DNA of 9,798 nucleotides from the NCBI GenBank assembly GCA_964555825.1, contig CAZKTY010000033.1, positions 1-9,798 on the forward strand, given 5' to 3'. How positions within the stretch are numbered: the first letter of the stretch is position 1; each line of letters starts with the position of its first letter. This DNA is from CAIRYW01 sp964555825 (lineage in GTDB: Bacteria; Patescibacteriota; Minisyncoccia; Phycocordibacterales; CAIRYW01). This document shows, in pieces, positions 1 through 5,942 of this stretch. The notes below the pieces were generated by a model. That model worked only from the letters and a program-made list of their open reading frames with translations, had not been told where the DNA came from and made no database searches. Both the position numbers and the translations under genes were made by a program.

Positions 1-56
1 CTACTATTACTTGACTTACTCCATCAACTGATTTTATAAATCAAAATTGATATTAT

Positions 57-85
57 TTGACACAGAACAAATATGATTGTACAGT
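57..85 (+). promoter_or_regulatory. Candidate sigma-70-type promoter for the 138-residue gene
   Basis: A perfect -35 box TTGACA lies at 57-62, followed by a 17-base spacer and a weaker -10 box TACAGT at 80-85. Transcription would begin near 92, just ahead of the Shine-Dalgarno-like GAAAGAG at 92-98. An alternative -10 TATGAT at 72-77 pairs with TTGATA at 47-52, but with a long 19-base spacer. Either choice puts the possible TTG start at 77 upstream of, or at, the transcript start. The motifs are visible; their use is inferred. Confidence 0.45.
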
Positions 86-109
86 TTCATTGAAAGAGCT
101 TCTTTTACT

Positions 110-526
110 ATGGAAAAAAATTACTACAGTCTTGCGGTCCATATGGCCTTACGCCTAAAAGACCTCGAGAGTGATTCCCTTACTCCCCCAGGAGAATTCA
201 AACTCCCAGAGGAAATACAGGAAGTTCCAATCGCTGGCATAGACCACAAACTAAGACTCTGTAACGAAAGTACAGGAGGTCCAAAAGATAAACAGGTAGT
301 TTTTGCTGATATCAGGAAACTGATGGAAGAATTCTACCTGCCGTTTGGGTATACGTTAGGACTGGAAGAAAGTATTGGGATCTCAAGATCAATAAGGATC
401 TTCAAAGAAGGCCACAGATTCCCAGACGCAGTTGGGACGATCACCTTCGACGGAGAGAACCTTTTAATGTCAGTCAATCGCCTTCATGGCGAGCATATGA
501 TCAAGAGACTTCCAGTAGCAGCTTAA
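110..526 (+). CDS. Hypothetical protein, 138 residues, unrecognised family
   Basis: I do not recognise the family. The reading frame extends back to a TTG at 77, but I chose the ATG at 110 because a purine-rich GAAAGAG at 92-98 precedes it and the best promoter (-10 at 80-85) overlaps the TTG. The protein is soluble, with no signal peptide or membrane segment. It has an acidic, helix-compatible N-terminal third (ALRLKDLE), a Pro/Glu-rich stretch near residues 26-40, a second helical stretch near 66-77 (FADIRKLMEEFYLPF), and a short C-terminal sheet-like part with GTITFDGENLLMSV at 109-122. Cys51 is the only cysteine. Codon use is somewhat richer in G and C than in the neighbouring surface genes, suggesting a resident chromosomal gene. 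It is flanked by its own promoter and terminator, so it is probably monocistronic. Confidence 0.75.
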   Translation: MEKNYYSLAVHMALRLKDLESDSLTPPGEFKLPEEIQEVPIAGIDHKLRLCNESTGGPKDKQVVFADIRKLMEEFYLPFGYTLGLEESIGISRSIRIFKEGHRFPDAVGTITFDGENLLMSVNRLHGEHMIKRLPVAA

Positions 527-531
527 CCAAA

Positions 532-564
532 AGCGACCTTATATTCTAAGGTCGCTATTTTTTT
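532..564 (+). terminator. Rho-independent terminator of the 138-residue gene
   Basis: A perfect 10-bp stem (AGCGACCTTA at 532-541 with TAAGGTCGCT at 547-556) closes a 5-base loop. It is followed by an A and seven T's at 558-564. It starts six bases after the stop codon at 524-526. Confidence 0.93.
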
Positions 565-643
565 ACATAAAAATATATACAACATCTATACTGTTTGATA
601 ACAGATCTCAAACTATGAACTGAATATAAAAAGTCATTGGTAA

Positions 644-657
644 TGTATAATACTTGC
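644..657 (+). promoter_or_regulatory. Consensus -10 box placed for a leaderless transcript
   Basis: A perfect TATAAT at 646-651, preceded directly by TG at 644-645, ends exactly six bases before the ATG at 658. Normal -10 to +1 spacing would start the mRNA at or next to the A of that ATG. No good -35 hexamer is present 16-18 bases upstream, and no Shine-Dalgarno sequence can fit. The box also covers the alternative ATG at 643, which argues against that start. Confidence 0.55.
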
Positions 658-1128
658 ATGGAAAATATTGAACAAAAACCACTCGAAAAAGATAACATAG
701 GGTTTAGTACTTCAATTGACAGTAAAAATTTAGAATTACAAAAAGATAATTCTGGTCCAATAAGTCCTGATATATCAGAAACAAATCTTCTTTGTCCTAT
801 TTGTCACCAACCAGTATCCTCAAAATGGTATTTTTGTCCCAATTGTGGAAATAAATTAGATTTTGCTCCACTTCCAACTTCAACAATCGCCCAAATTAAA
901 TTATATGCTTTCAGTATCATTCTTCCTGTGATCTGTTTTTTGATGATAACAAAGTGGCAAGGTTTAAAATATTTAAGATCAAAAGACCAAAAAACAAGAT
1001 CAATAGGTATCACTGCTTGTACACTTTTGATCGTTTCCACAATAATCACTGTCTGGTTAGCTGTAGTTTGGACAGAAGAGGCTATTCAATCTTCAATCGA
1101 TAGCATTAATGCTGATATGTCTTTCTAA
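658..1128 (+). CDS. Zinc-ribbon protein with two predicted membrane segments, 156 residues
   Basis: The start is taken as the ATG at 658. Two other in-frame starts (TTG 637, ATG 643) lie upstream of or inside a perfect TATAAT box, so they should not be on the transcript. The N-terminal 40 residues are polar and probably disordered. Residues 46-63 form a classic four-cysteine zinc ribbon, CPIC at 46-49 and CPNC at 60-63, the latter followed by GNKL, as in the many small bacterial zinc_ribbon domain proteins. Two hydrophobic helices follow, about residues 81-97 and 115-138, joined by a basic loop (KYLRSKDQKTR), and the tail is short. This suggests a membrane protein presenting a cytoplasmic zinc ribbon; the function is unknown. 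The next gene starts 49 bases downstream with no terminator between, so the two are probably co-transcribed. Confidence 0.8.
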   Translation: MENIEQKPLEKDNIGFSTSIDSKNLELQKDNSGPISPDISETNLLCPICHQPVSSKWYFCPNCGNKLDFAPLPTSTIAQIKLYAFSIILPVICFLMITKWQGLKYLRSKDQKTRSIGITACTLLIVSTIITVWLAVVWTEEAIQSSIDSINADMSF

Positions 1129-1177
1129 TCTTAATTGCTCATCAAAACAGATCTTTTAGATCAACATCCAAAAAAAT

Positions 1178-1840
1178 ATGAGATCTAAGAATTATTTTTA
1201 TCACTTATTCAATCAATACAAATCGGTCTTTACCAGTGATAAAAGACGCTCACTTTATACAGCCCTTTTCCTTTTGATCCTGAGCATGTTCTTCCAGTAC
1301 TATTCAAGCAATTATTCAACGGCACATTCAACTCAATTCGTAGGAGATATTTTCTTGGACAACATGCCAACAATAAACATGAATCCGATCATAGTAGAAG
1401 GTGCATTGATCTCTTTGGCATTAGGTATATTACTCGTCCTAAGCAAACCTCGCTATATCATTTTCACAATAAAGACCTTTGCTATTTTTGTTACTCTCCG
1501 CAGTTTCTTTGTAGCTGCAACACATTTAGGAATATACCCAGATCAAATAGTTCCTAGCAAAGGTTTTTTTGACCAGATCTATCTAGCACTCAATCTAGAG
1601 TCAGGTTATTTTTTCTCAGCTCATACTGGATTACCATTCTTGATGGGACTTATTTTTGTGAAAGATCCTTTTTGGAGAAATATTTTCTTTGCTATGTCTT
1701 GCCTGTTCGGTGTGTCAGTACTCTTGGCCCATGTTCACTATTCTATAGATGTATTTGCTGCTCCTTTTATGACCTACAGTGTCTATAAAATGTCTGTCTA
1801 TCTCTTTAAAGAAGACTACAAGCTCATAGAATCAGAATAA
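1178..1840 (+). CDS. PAP2-related membrane protein, sphingomyelin-synthase-like, 220 residues
   Basis: This is an integral membrane protein of about five or six hydrophobic segments (near residues 25-42, 71-88, 94-114, 145-160, 168-184 and 190-208). The signature motifs are SAHTG with His149, and HYSID with His187 and Asp191. These match the His-His-Asp catalytic triad of the PAP2_C / sphingomyelin-synthase-like branch of the PAP2 superfamily (SGHT and HYTID motifs). An Arg at 108 in TLRSFF, followed by a Thr and Pro-containing loop, also fits that branch. Known relatives hydrolyse lipid phosphate esters or transfer lipid head groups at the membrane; the bacterial substrate cannot be read from sequence. 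The ATG at 1178 has no Shine-Dalgarno sequence, and translation may depend on the upstream zinc-ribbon gene. An AT-rich hairpin lies downstream (1845-1872) but lacks a T run. Confidence 0.8.
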   Translation: MRSKNYFYHLFNQYKSVFTSDKRRSLYTALFLLILSMFFQYYSSNYSTAHSTQFVGDIFLDNMPTINMNPIIVEGALISLALGILLVLSKPRYIIFTIKTFAIFVTLRSFFVAATHLGIYPDQIVPSKGFFDQIYLALNLESGYFFSAHTGLPFLMGLIFVKDPFWRNIFFAMSCLFGVSVLLAHVHYSIDVFAAPFMTYSVYKMSVYLFKEDYKLIESE

Positions 1841-1908
1841 TCTGTAAGATCATAAAAATTTCTTATATCTTAAGCAAAACTATTTTAGTCAATCTAAATT
1901 ATTTAAAT

Positions 1909-1936
1909 AAAAAAAGCCCACTACTTACGTAGCGGG
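1909..1936 (-). terminator. Terminator overlapping the end of the Cys-cluster gene
   Basis: On the minus strand an 8-bp stem CCCGCTAC/GTAGTGGG (one G-T wobble) closes the tetraloop GTAA and is followed by C and seven T's (the A run at 1909-1915). The upstream arm is coding sequence for the last residues (PAT), and the stop codon TAA at 1927-1925 lies in the loop. Confidence 0.85.
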
Positions 1937-2383
1937 TTGATTCTCAGAAATGGTAGGAGCTAGCGGAGGGGCAACTATAACTAAATTTCCCTCCGTATCT
2001 AGAACCCCAAACAGATCACCTCCTCTGATATCTCTTCCACAGCAACTTATATTGCTGCAACCAACCTGATAGGAATGATCCCTATAGACTCTAGATAGAG
2101 TGTATTTCTTTTCTATCTTAACGTCAGGCTTGTCTGAAGTTCTATCCTCGTAATAAAGGATCACTCCAACTTGACCTTTGTCATTGACCTTGATCGCCTC
2201 GGCGCACCTTGGACACATGCAAATAGTCGGAGTAGTTGGATCTAAGACCAACTCTTCAACTTTTTTGATAGACAAAGGACCAAGTTTAGAGGTAACAAAT
2301 TTGGCAATTCGAGAGTTTGAATTATCCAACCTCTTTTTAAACCAAAGAGGCAGATATTTTCTAAGGAACGGAGCAATTTTCAT
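1925..2383 (-). CDS. Hypothetical protein with two cysteine clusters, 152 residues
   Basis: I do not recognise this family. The start at 2383 is well supported by AAGGAGA at 2393-2387 just upstream. The N-terminal 20 residues are basic and amphipathic (KIAPFLRKYLPLWFKKRL) rather than a signal peptide. The body carries two cysteine groups, CMCPRC (Cys55, 57, 60) and CSNISCC (Cys109, 114, 115). Between them lies a charged, sheet-like region containing VGVILYYEDR. Six cysteines in two groups suggest a structural zinc site, although the spacing is not that of a standard zinc ribbon. The C-terminus is Pro-rich. It is probably cytoplasmic, perhaps associating with the membrane through the basic helix. 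A TTGACA -35 box lies upstream, and the terminator is fused to the end of the gene. The role is unknown. Confidence 0.8.
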   Translation of the reverse strand: MKIAPFLRKYLPLWFKKRLDNSNSRIAKFVTSKLGPLSIKKVEELVLDPTTPTICMCPRCAEAIKVNDKGQVGVILYYEDRTSDKPDVKIEKKYTLSRVYRDHSYQVGCSNISCCGRDIRGGDLFGVLDTEGNLVIVAPPLAPTISENQPAT

Positions 2384-2394
2384 ATTTCTCCTTT

Positions 2395-2423
2395 ATTTAA
2401 CATAATAAATGTGAAAATGTCAA
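2395..2423 (-). promoter_or_regulatory. Candidate promoter of the Cys-cluster gene
   Basis: On the minus strand a perfect TTGACA (2423-2418) is followed by a 17-base spacer ending in TG and a weak -10 TTAAAT (2400-2395). The predicted transcript start (about 2388) falls inside the Shine-Dalgarno sequence at 2393-2387, so either the leader is extremely short or the true -10 box lies elsewhere. Confidence 0.4.
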
Positions 2424-2487
2424 GTACACCCTTCTAAAAGGTCTGAAACTTATCTCCAATAGAAAGATATGAATAAAAATAAACAGA

Positions 2488-4878
2488 TCAGATCCCCAGT
2501 AAAGAATTGAGTCTTTGAGTAAGAAGATCAATAAGTTGTTTTATTACTGAAACGATCTTTGTGTTCAATTCTGCTTTCAGTGCAGCAACATCTGCAGGAG
2601 TTTTTACTTCTCCATTTAGAGAGGATGAAATGCCTGTCGAAGTTGCAGCAAAAGCAGGTAAAATACTTCCTGAATGACCTACGGAGCGTTGATTCGTGGG
2701 CAAAGAAAGATGCAATCCAAATAGTGAGATAGCTGAAAAATGATCAGTGGTACAAGTAACAGTATGAGCATTTGTATCCACAGAACAATTTGGCAAAGAG
2801 GTCCACCCTGTATCGTCATCATATCTTTGAATGTTAAGAGTTAAAGGATCAATATCATCAATACCATCAGGAGGATAACTCATTGTAATAGTTATAGGTC
2901 TACTAAAAGTACTAAGAACAGTCGAGGAATCTGTCAAAGCTCTTAGCTGATAGGTATTCAGACCAGCACTATTTTGACCAAGAGGAGTAGAAACAGCACT
3001 AAGCAGAGTCCCTGTATCAATTCTGGTCAATTCAAAGGTTGCAAGACTTGAGGTTGACGTATAGTTCATTGGAACCCTCATGGTCAAAGTTTGTCCATTG
3101 TTCGCAACAAAAGTAATATTTGCTCCAGTCTCTGTTGAAACATCTAAAGTCGTTGTAGCTTCAATGACTGAAGAATTACCGGTGCAACCTGTCGTAGTAA
3201 ATGAATGACTAGAGCTGACATTATTACCATTCAATAAGAATGACGAAACTGTGTATAGATATGTTGAACAAGCTGATAAATTAGACAATGTCATAGAATG
3301 GTTCCCCGCTGGACCTGAATCAAATTTAGCGATGTTGAAAACAGGAATTGTCACAGCGGATACAAAATTGGAATTAGTGGTCCAATTGATCGTGGCAGAA
3401 TTAGGAGTCGTAGTTGAATAAATATTAGAAATTACTACTGGGTCCGTTGTTGAAGGAGGACTTGAATATGATGGATCATAAAAAGGAACTGGAGTTGGAT
3501 CAGTAGTACAAGTGAAACTCTTAGCTGTTGGAAGAGGTGAATCAACAGATAGATCAAATACTCCACCATTTGCAGTCTTAAAAGTTGTATAAGTAAGACT
3601 AGTTGTCGTGGAGAGATCGTAAAAATTTGGATTACCTAAATGAACGTTTACTCCATCAGCAAGTATCGTCCAAGGACCTTGAAAGGAACTTCCTCCAGAA
3701 GTTGAGCCATGAAAATCAAAAGTTGTTGTCGCATTTGAAGTATATCTCCTAGTTTTTGTACTTGAACTGTTGAAATAACTTCCGCAACTATAAGAATTAT
3801 CACCATTGAACAATGTATTTCCCAAAAGTGCAGACATTAAATATCCTATACTATGATCATTGAATGTTGCATCCCTTACAACCGAGCCAGAGTTCGTTGA
3901 ATTGCCATTGAATATAGCACTACCAACAGCAGCATGAAAATTTTTACTCGATCCGTTAAATGTCGCCGTTCCTCCTACACTTCCGACAAGATAAATAGTA
4001 TCGAACATATTTTTTTTCAAGTGATAGTTCTGACTCGTGTCATTGAATATTGCATCACCTGTTACAACAGCTTCGTTGAGACCATTATTGTTAAATACAG
4101 CATTTGTCGTAGTCCCAAAGTTCACAGCATTATTGAAAGTCGATGTGCCTGTCAATATCCCATAATTTGTACTGCTTGCTCCATTGAATACAAAATTGTT
4201 CACGACTAAATTGTCGCTTCCCTTTATATTTCCAACCACTGTTCCCCAACTAGTATTGTTAAAAGTAGCTATACTTGATGAAGCAAAAGCCAAAGTTGCA
4301 TCTCCGTAGATAAGTCCATTATTTAGAGATTGTTGGTAATTAGGATTCGTATAAAATGCATTGTGTTCAACGATCTTTAAGTTGTATGAACTATCATTGA
4401 AAGTCGCATCTCCATCGACTGTTCCTTGATTGCTTGAAGTGCTATTAAATGAAGAATTACCAAGAATTATCCCAGTATTTTTTGAATTACCATTGAAAGT
4501 CGCATTTCCAGTTATGTTAACTGTTGAACTCGCAGAATTTGTACTCGTAAAAATAACCCCACTGGTCTTTGCAGAACCAATGAGTCCATATGAATTTAAA
4601 CTGAGCGGAGTCACCCAAGAATCCAGATTGACAATTGGAGCCACTGTTCCCAGAAGAACTGTATCAGTTATATTTGTTGGAGCTGTGTTTGCTGGAATTG
4701 AATGAGAAGTATCTGTCCACCAATTTGAAGCACTATTCCAATCAGTACTTGATGTACTGTACCAATAAAAAGTACTAGCCTCCGCACTTGATACATTGAC
4801 TATAAAAAAAATAATAGCGAAAAAAGAAAGAAGACAAAGTCTATTCGGAAAAGAAGCTCTTTTGATACGATCTTTCAT
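2488..4878 (-). CDS. Secreted repeat-rich surface protein with Fn3-like domain, 796 residues
   Basis: This is an exported protein. Residues 1-35 form a signal peptide: a basic N-terminus, a hydrophobic core (LLSFFAIIFFIV) and an AEA-S cleavage site. Residues 36-60 contain DWNSASNWW, a motif frequent near the N-terminus of bacterial surface beta-solenoid proteins. Residues about 121-375 hold degenerate repeats built on ATFN(G/D). A fibronectin-III-like domain spans about 477-565 (NSATINWTT, then YLYTVSSF). A further beta region at 566-720 ends in the pattern LNIQRYDDDTGW...DHFSAISLFG, seen at the end of many large bacterial surface proteins. Residues 760-796 form an amphipathic helix (DVAALKAELNTKIVSVIKQL) that may mediate anchoring or assembly. 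No Shine-Dalgarno sequence precedes the ATG, and no terminator is seen downstream. A structural or adhesive surface role is likely; the partner is unknown. Confidence 0.85.
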   Translation of the reverse strand: MKDRIKRASFPNRLCLLSFFAIIFFIVNVSSAEASTFYWYSTSSTDWNSASNWWTDTSHSIPANTAPTNITDTVLLGTVAPIVNLDSWVTPLSLNSYGLIGSAKTSGVIFTSTNSASSTVNITGNATFNGNSKNTGIILGNSSFNSTSSNQGTVDGDATFNDSSYNLKIVEHNAFYTNPNYQQSLNNGLIYGDATLAFASSSIATFNNTSWGTVVGNIKGSDNLVVNNFVFNGASSTNYGILTGTSTFNNAVNFGTTTNAVFNNNGLNEAVVTGDAIFNDTSQNYHLKKNMFDTIYLVGSVGGTATFNGSSKNFHAAVGSAIFNGNSTNSGSVVRDATFNDHSIGYLMSALLGNTLFNGDNSYSCGSYFNSSSTKTRRYTSNATTTFDFHGSTSGGSSFQGPWTILADGVNVHLGNPNFYDLSTTTSLTYTTFKTANGGVFDLSVDSPLPTAKSFTCTTDPTPVPFYDPSYSSPPSTTDPVVISNIYSTTTPNSATINWTTNSNFVSAVTIPVFNIAKFDSGPAGNHSMTLSNLSACSTYLYTVSSFLLNGNNVSSSHSFTTTGCTGNSSVIEATTTLDVSTETGANITFVANNGQTLTMRVPMNYTSTSSLATFELTRIDTGTLLSAVSTPLGQNSAGLNTYQLRALTDSSTVLSTFSRPITITMSYPPDGIDDIDPLTLNIQRYDDDTGWTSLPNCSVDTNAHTVTCTTDHFSAISLFGLHLSLPTNQRSVGHSGSILPAFAATSTGISSSLNGEVKTPADVAALKAELNTKIVSVIKQLIDLLTQRLNSLLGI
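3754..4518 (-). repeat. Degenerate ATFN-type repeats, possibly beta-solenoid
   Basis: Codons for about residues 121-375 of the 796-residue protein carry at least ten copies of a core such as ATFNGNS, SSFNSTS, ATFNDSS, ATFNNTS, STFNNAV, AVFNNNG, AIFNDTS, ATFNGSS, AIFNGNS, ATFNDHS and TLFNGDN. They sit mostly at 16-25 residue intervals, often preceded by a Gly-Asp or Gly-Asn. The irregular spacing and divergence suggest an old expanded array rather than a recent tandem duplication. In DNA the recurring element on the plus strand is close to 'ccattgaaagtcgcat'. Confidence 0.8.
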
Positions 4879-4890
4879 AAATATATCTAA

Positions 4891-4919
4891 AGTCTATATT
4901 ACCAAAGAGCCTGTGTCTA
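4891..4919 (-). promoter_or_regulatory. Candidate promoter of the 796-residue surface protein gene
   Basis: On the minus strand TAGACA (4919-4914, one mismatch to TTGACA) is followed by 17 bases and TAGACT (4896-4891, four of six matches). Transcription would begin roughly six bases before the ATG at 4878, so the leader would be very short. No Shine-Dalgarno sequence is present there. This is moderate evidence only. Confidence 0.35.
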
Positions 4920-4967
4920 GGAATGTGAACTGGATAAAGTTATTAACGTTTTCTCACAACAAATATC

Positions 4968-4998
4968 AAAAAACACAGCCTCTCTGGCTGTGTTTTTT
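4968..4998. terminator. Terminator after the 113-residue gene (symmetrical)
   Basis: A perfect stem CACAGCC/GGCTGTG around the loop TCTCT is flanked by six A's (4968-4973) and six T's (4993-4998), so it can act in both directions. On the minus strand it follows the stop of the 113-residue gene by 24 bases and separates that gene from the promoter of the 796-residue gene. Confidence 0.93.
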
Positions 4999-5022
4999 AT
5001 AATATCTAGTGAAAAATAAGAT

Positions 5023-5364
5023 CTACTGATTTGAGGTTGTAGGAATGCTCTTTGGTTCTGTACCTTGAACTTGTTGTTTTTGAGAGACACCTCCCTGTCC
5101 ATCCTGAGGTGCAATAGCATTATCATCTACAGAGTTTATCTCACGAAAATAATTCTGATCGAAGTTTCCTCTGCCCATTGGTTGGCTTCTGAAACTATCA
5201 TTTCCAAAGGATCTGAAGTCTCCTCCTTTTGAATTGTGCTCTCCAAATCTTACTCCTGCTATGAATATAGCCAAGAATATAATAAATGCTACCAAAGATT
5301 TTACCCAAGGGATCTTGAAAAATGAGCAAACATGACCTACACACCCTATTTTTGGATCTTCCAT
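5023..5364 (-). CDS. Small single-span membrane protein, 113 residues, unknown function
   Basis: I do not recognise the family. The N-terminus is short and contains two cysteines (Cys8, Cys13) and a basic patch before one hydrophobic helix at about residues 21-39 (VKSLVAFIIFLAIFIAGV). A polar, Gly/Ser/Gln-rich and probably disordered tail of about 70 residues follows (GRGNFDQNYFREINS, then QDGQGGVSQKQQ). Topology is most simply N-in with the tail outside the membrane. No Shine-Dalgarno sequence precedes the ATG at 5364; the region just upstream is A/T-rich with the inverted repeat AATAAG-TTAC-CTTATT at 5381-5396. The gene is divergent from the 119-residue secreted protein gene and is closed by a strong terminator. 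It belongs to the run of envelope proteins between 2488 and 7136. Confidence 0.75.
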   Translation of the reverse strand: MEDPKIGCVGHVCSFFKIPWVKSLVAFIIFLAIFIAGVRFGEHNSKGGDFRSFGNDSFRSQPMGRGNFDQNYFREINSVDDNAIAPQDGQGGVSQKQQVQGTEPKSIPTTSNQ

Positions 5365-5380
5365 ATATTTTTTTATTACT

Positions 5381-5396
5381 AATAAGTTACCTTATT
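5381..5396. repeat. Short inverted repeat upstream of the 113-residue gene
   Basis: A perfect 6-bp inverted repeat, AATAAG and CTTATT, is separated by TTAC and lies 17 bases upstream of the ATG at 5364. Its position fits an operator or part of a -10 region (AATAAG reads as a poor -10). It is AT-rich and short, so chance is possible. Confidence 0.3.
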
Positions 5397-5424
5397 TCAC
5401 TTAATACATAGAATAGCAAGAAAA

Positions 5425-5442
5425 TGGTGCATTCTTGCACCA
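5425..5442. promoter_or_regulatory. Inverted repeat in the divergent promoter region, operator candidate
   Basis: TGGTGCA (5425-5431) and TGCACCA (5436-5442) form a perfect 7-bp inverted repeat around TTCT. It lies between the divergent genes starting at 5364 and 5527 and overlaps TTGCAC (5435-5440), the nearest -35-like hexamer for the plus-strand promoter. There is no adjoining T run in either direction that would make it a convincing terminator, so a repressor or activator site is the more likely reading. Confidence 0.4.
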
Positions 5443-5458
5443 AAATTTATTTTCATTT

Positions 5459-5466
5459 TGTATAAT
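5459..5466 (+). promoter_or_regulatory. Consensus -10 box of the 119-residue gene
   Basis: TG followed directly by a perfect TATAAT (5461-5466). A possible -35 TTGCAC at 5435-5440 gives a long 20-base spacer. The predicted transcript start near 5473 gives a leader of about 54 bases before the ATG at 5527. No Shine-Dalgarno sequence is visible in that leader. Confidence 0.5.
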
Positions 5467-5526
5467 AGAAACGCCAGTGTTTTAATGCACGGGAAATTAT
5501 AAGTCTAAAGATAATTTTCATTCATT

Positions 5527-5886
5527 ATGAACAGATCTAGATATTATATTTTAAACATATTCTTTATGTTGGGTTTTATCCTGTCTGCAACATCTGTACA
5601 TGCTCAGACGACAAACACATCATCTCCAGACATAAAGACATACAACACAGCAACTAGTTCAACAGTCGTGATCACGATGCCTTCTGGATATAAAAGCGAG
5701 GTAATATCCAATTATGACGGAAATCAATTCCACACTTATGCGACATCTTCTCCATTGACAACGCAGGATATTCAAAATATCCAAATAGAAAGATCAGATC
5801 TAGAGCAGATATTCCAAAAACAAGAAGAATTGTTTGAGGAACAAAATAGGATATTTCAGGATATGCTGAACAATATAGGATGGTAA
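5527..5886 (+). CDS. Small secreted coiled-coil protein, 119 residues, unknown function
   Basis: Residues 1-26 are a typical signal peptide: MNRSR, a hydrophobic core (YYILNIFFMLGFILSATS) and a VHA-Q cleavage site. The mature protein begins with a Thr/Ser-rich segment and has a short beta-like stretch (TVVITMPSGYKSEVI, residues 46-60). It ends in a strongly helical, coiled-coil-like part from about residue 80, rich in Gln and Glu (LEQIFQKQEELFEEQNRIF at 92-110). No membrane anchor follows the signal peptide, so the product is free outside the membrane or oligomerises with another surface protein. The gene is divergent from the 113-residue membrane protein and convergent with the Ig-like surface protein, with which it shares a bidirectional terminator. 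I do not recognise a family. Confidence 0.8.
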   Translation: MNRSRYYILNIFFMLGFILSATSVHAQTTNTSSPDIKTYNTATSSTVVITMPSGYKSEVISNYDGNQFHTYATSSPLTTQDIQNIQIERSDLEQIFQKQEELFEEQNRIFQDMLNNIGW

Positions 5887-5901
5887 TTAAAGATCACCCA
5901 C

Positions 5902-5930
5902 AAAAAAACACCTCCGAGAGGTGTTTTTTT
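5902..5930. terminator. Bidirectional terminator between convergent genes
   Basis: A perfect 13-bp stem (seven A's plus CACCTC, then GAGGTG plus seven T's) closes the loop CGA. It ends the 119-residue gene on the plus strand (stop at 5884-5886) and the 397-residue gene on the minus strand (stop at 5943). Confidence 0.93.
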
Positions 5931-5942
5931 GTTTTTATATAT

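Noticed and set aside
804..1049. Minus-strand open frame of 81 codons
   Set aside because: It is antisense to the zinc-ribbon gene, whose CPxC motifs and membrane helices mark the plus strand as the coding strand.
1845..1872. Hairpin after the PAP2-related gene as a terminator
   Set aside because: The stem is all but GC-free with a bulge, and no T run follows in either direction.
2426..2441. Hairpin ACCTTT-TAG-AAGGGT (minus strand) as a terminator for the 796-residue gene
   Set aside because: The stem is short with a wobble pair and no T run follows; I see no convincing terminator for that gene.
3934..4705. Plus-strand open frames of 91 codons inside the large surface gene
   Set aside because: They are shadows of the low-complexity repeat coding on the minus strand, without ribosome sites or recognisable protein features.
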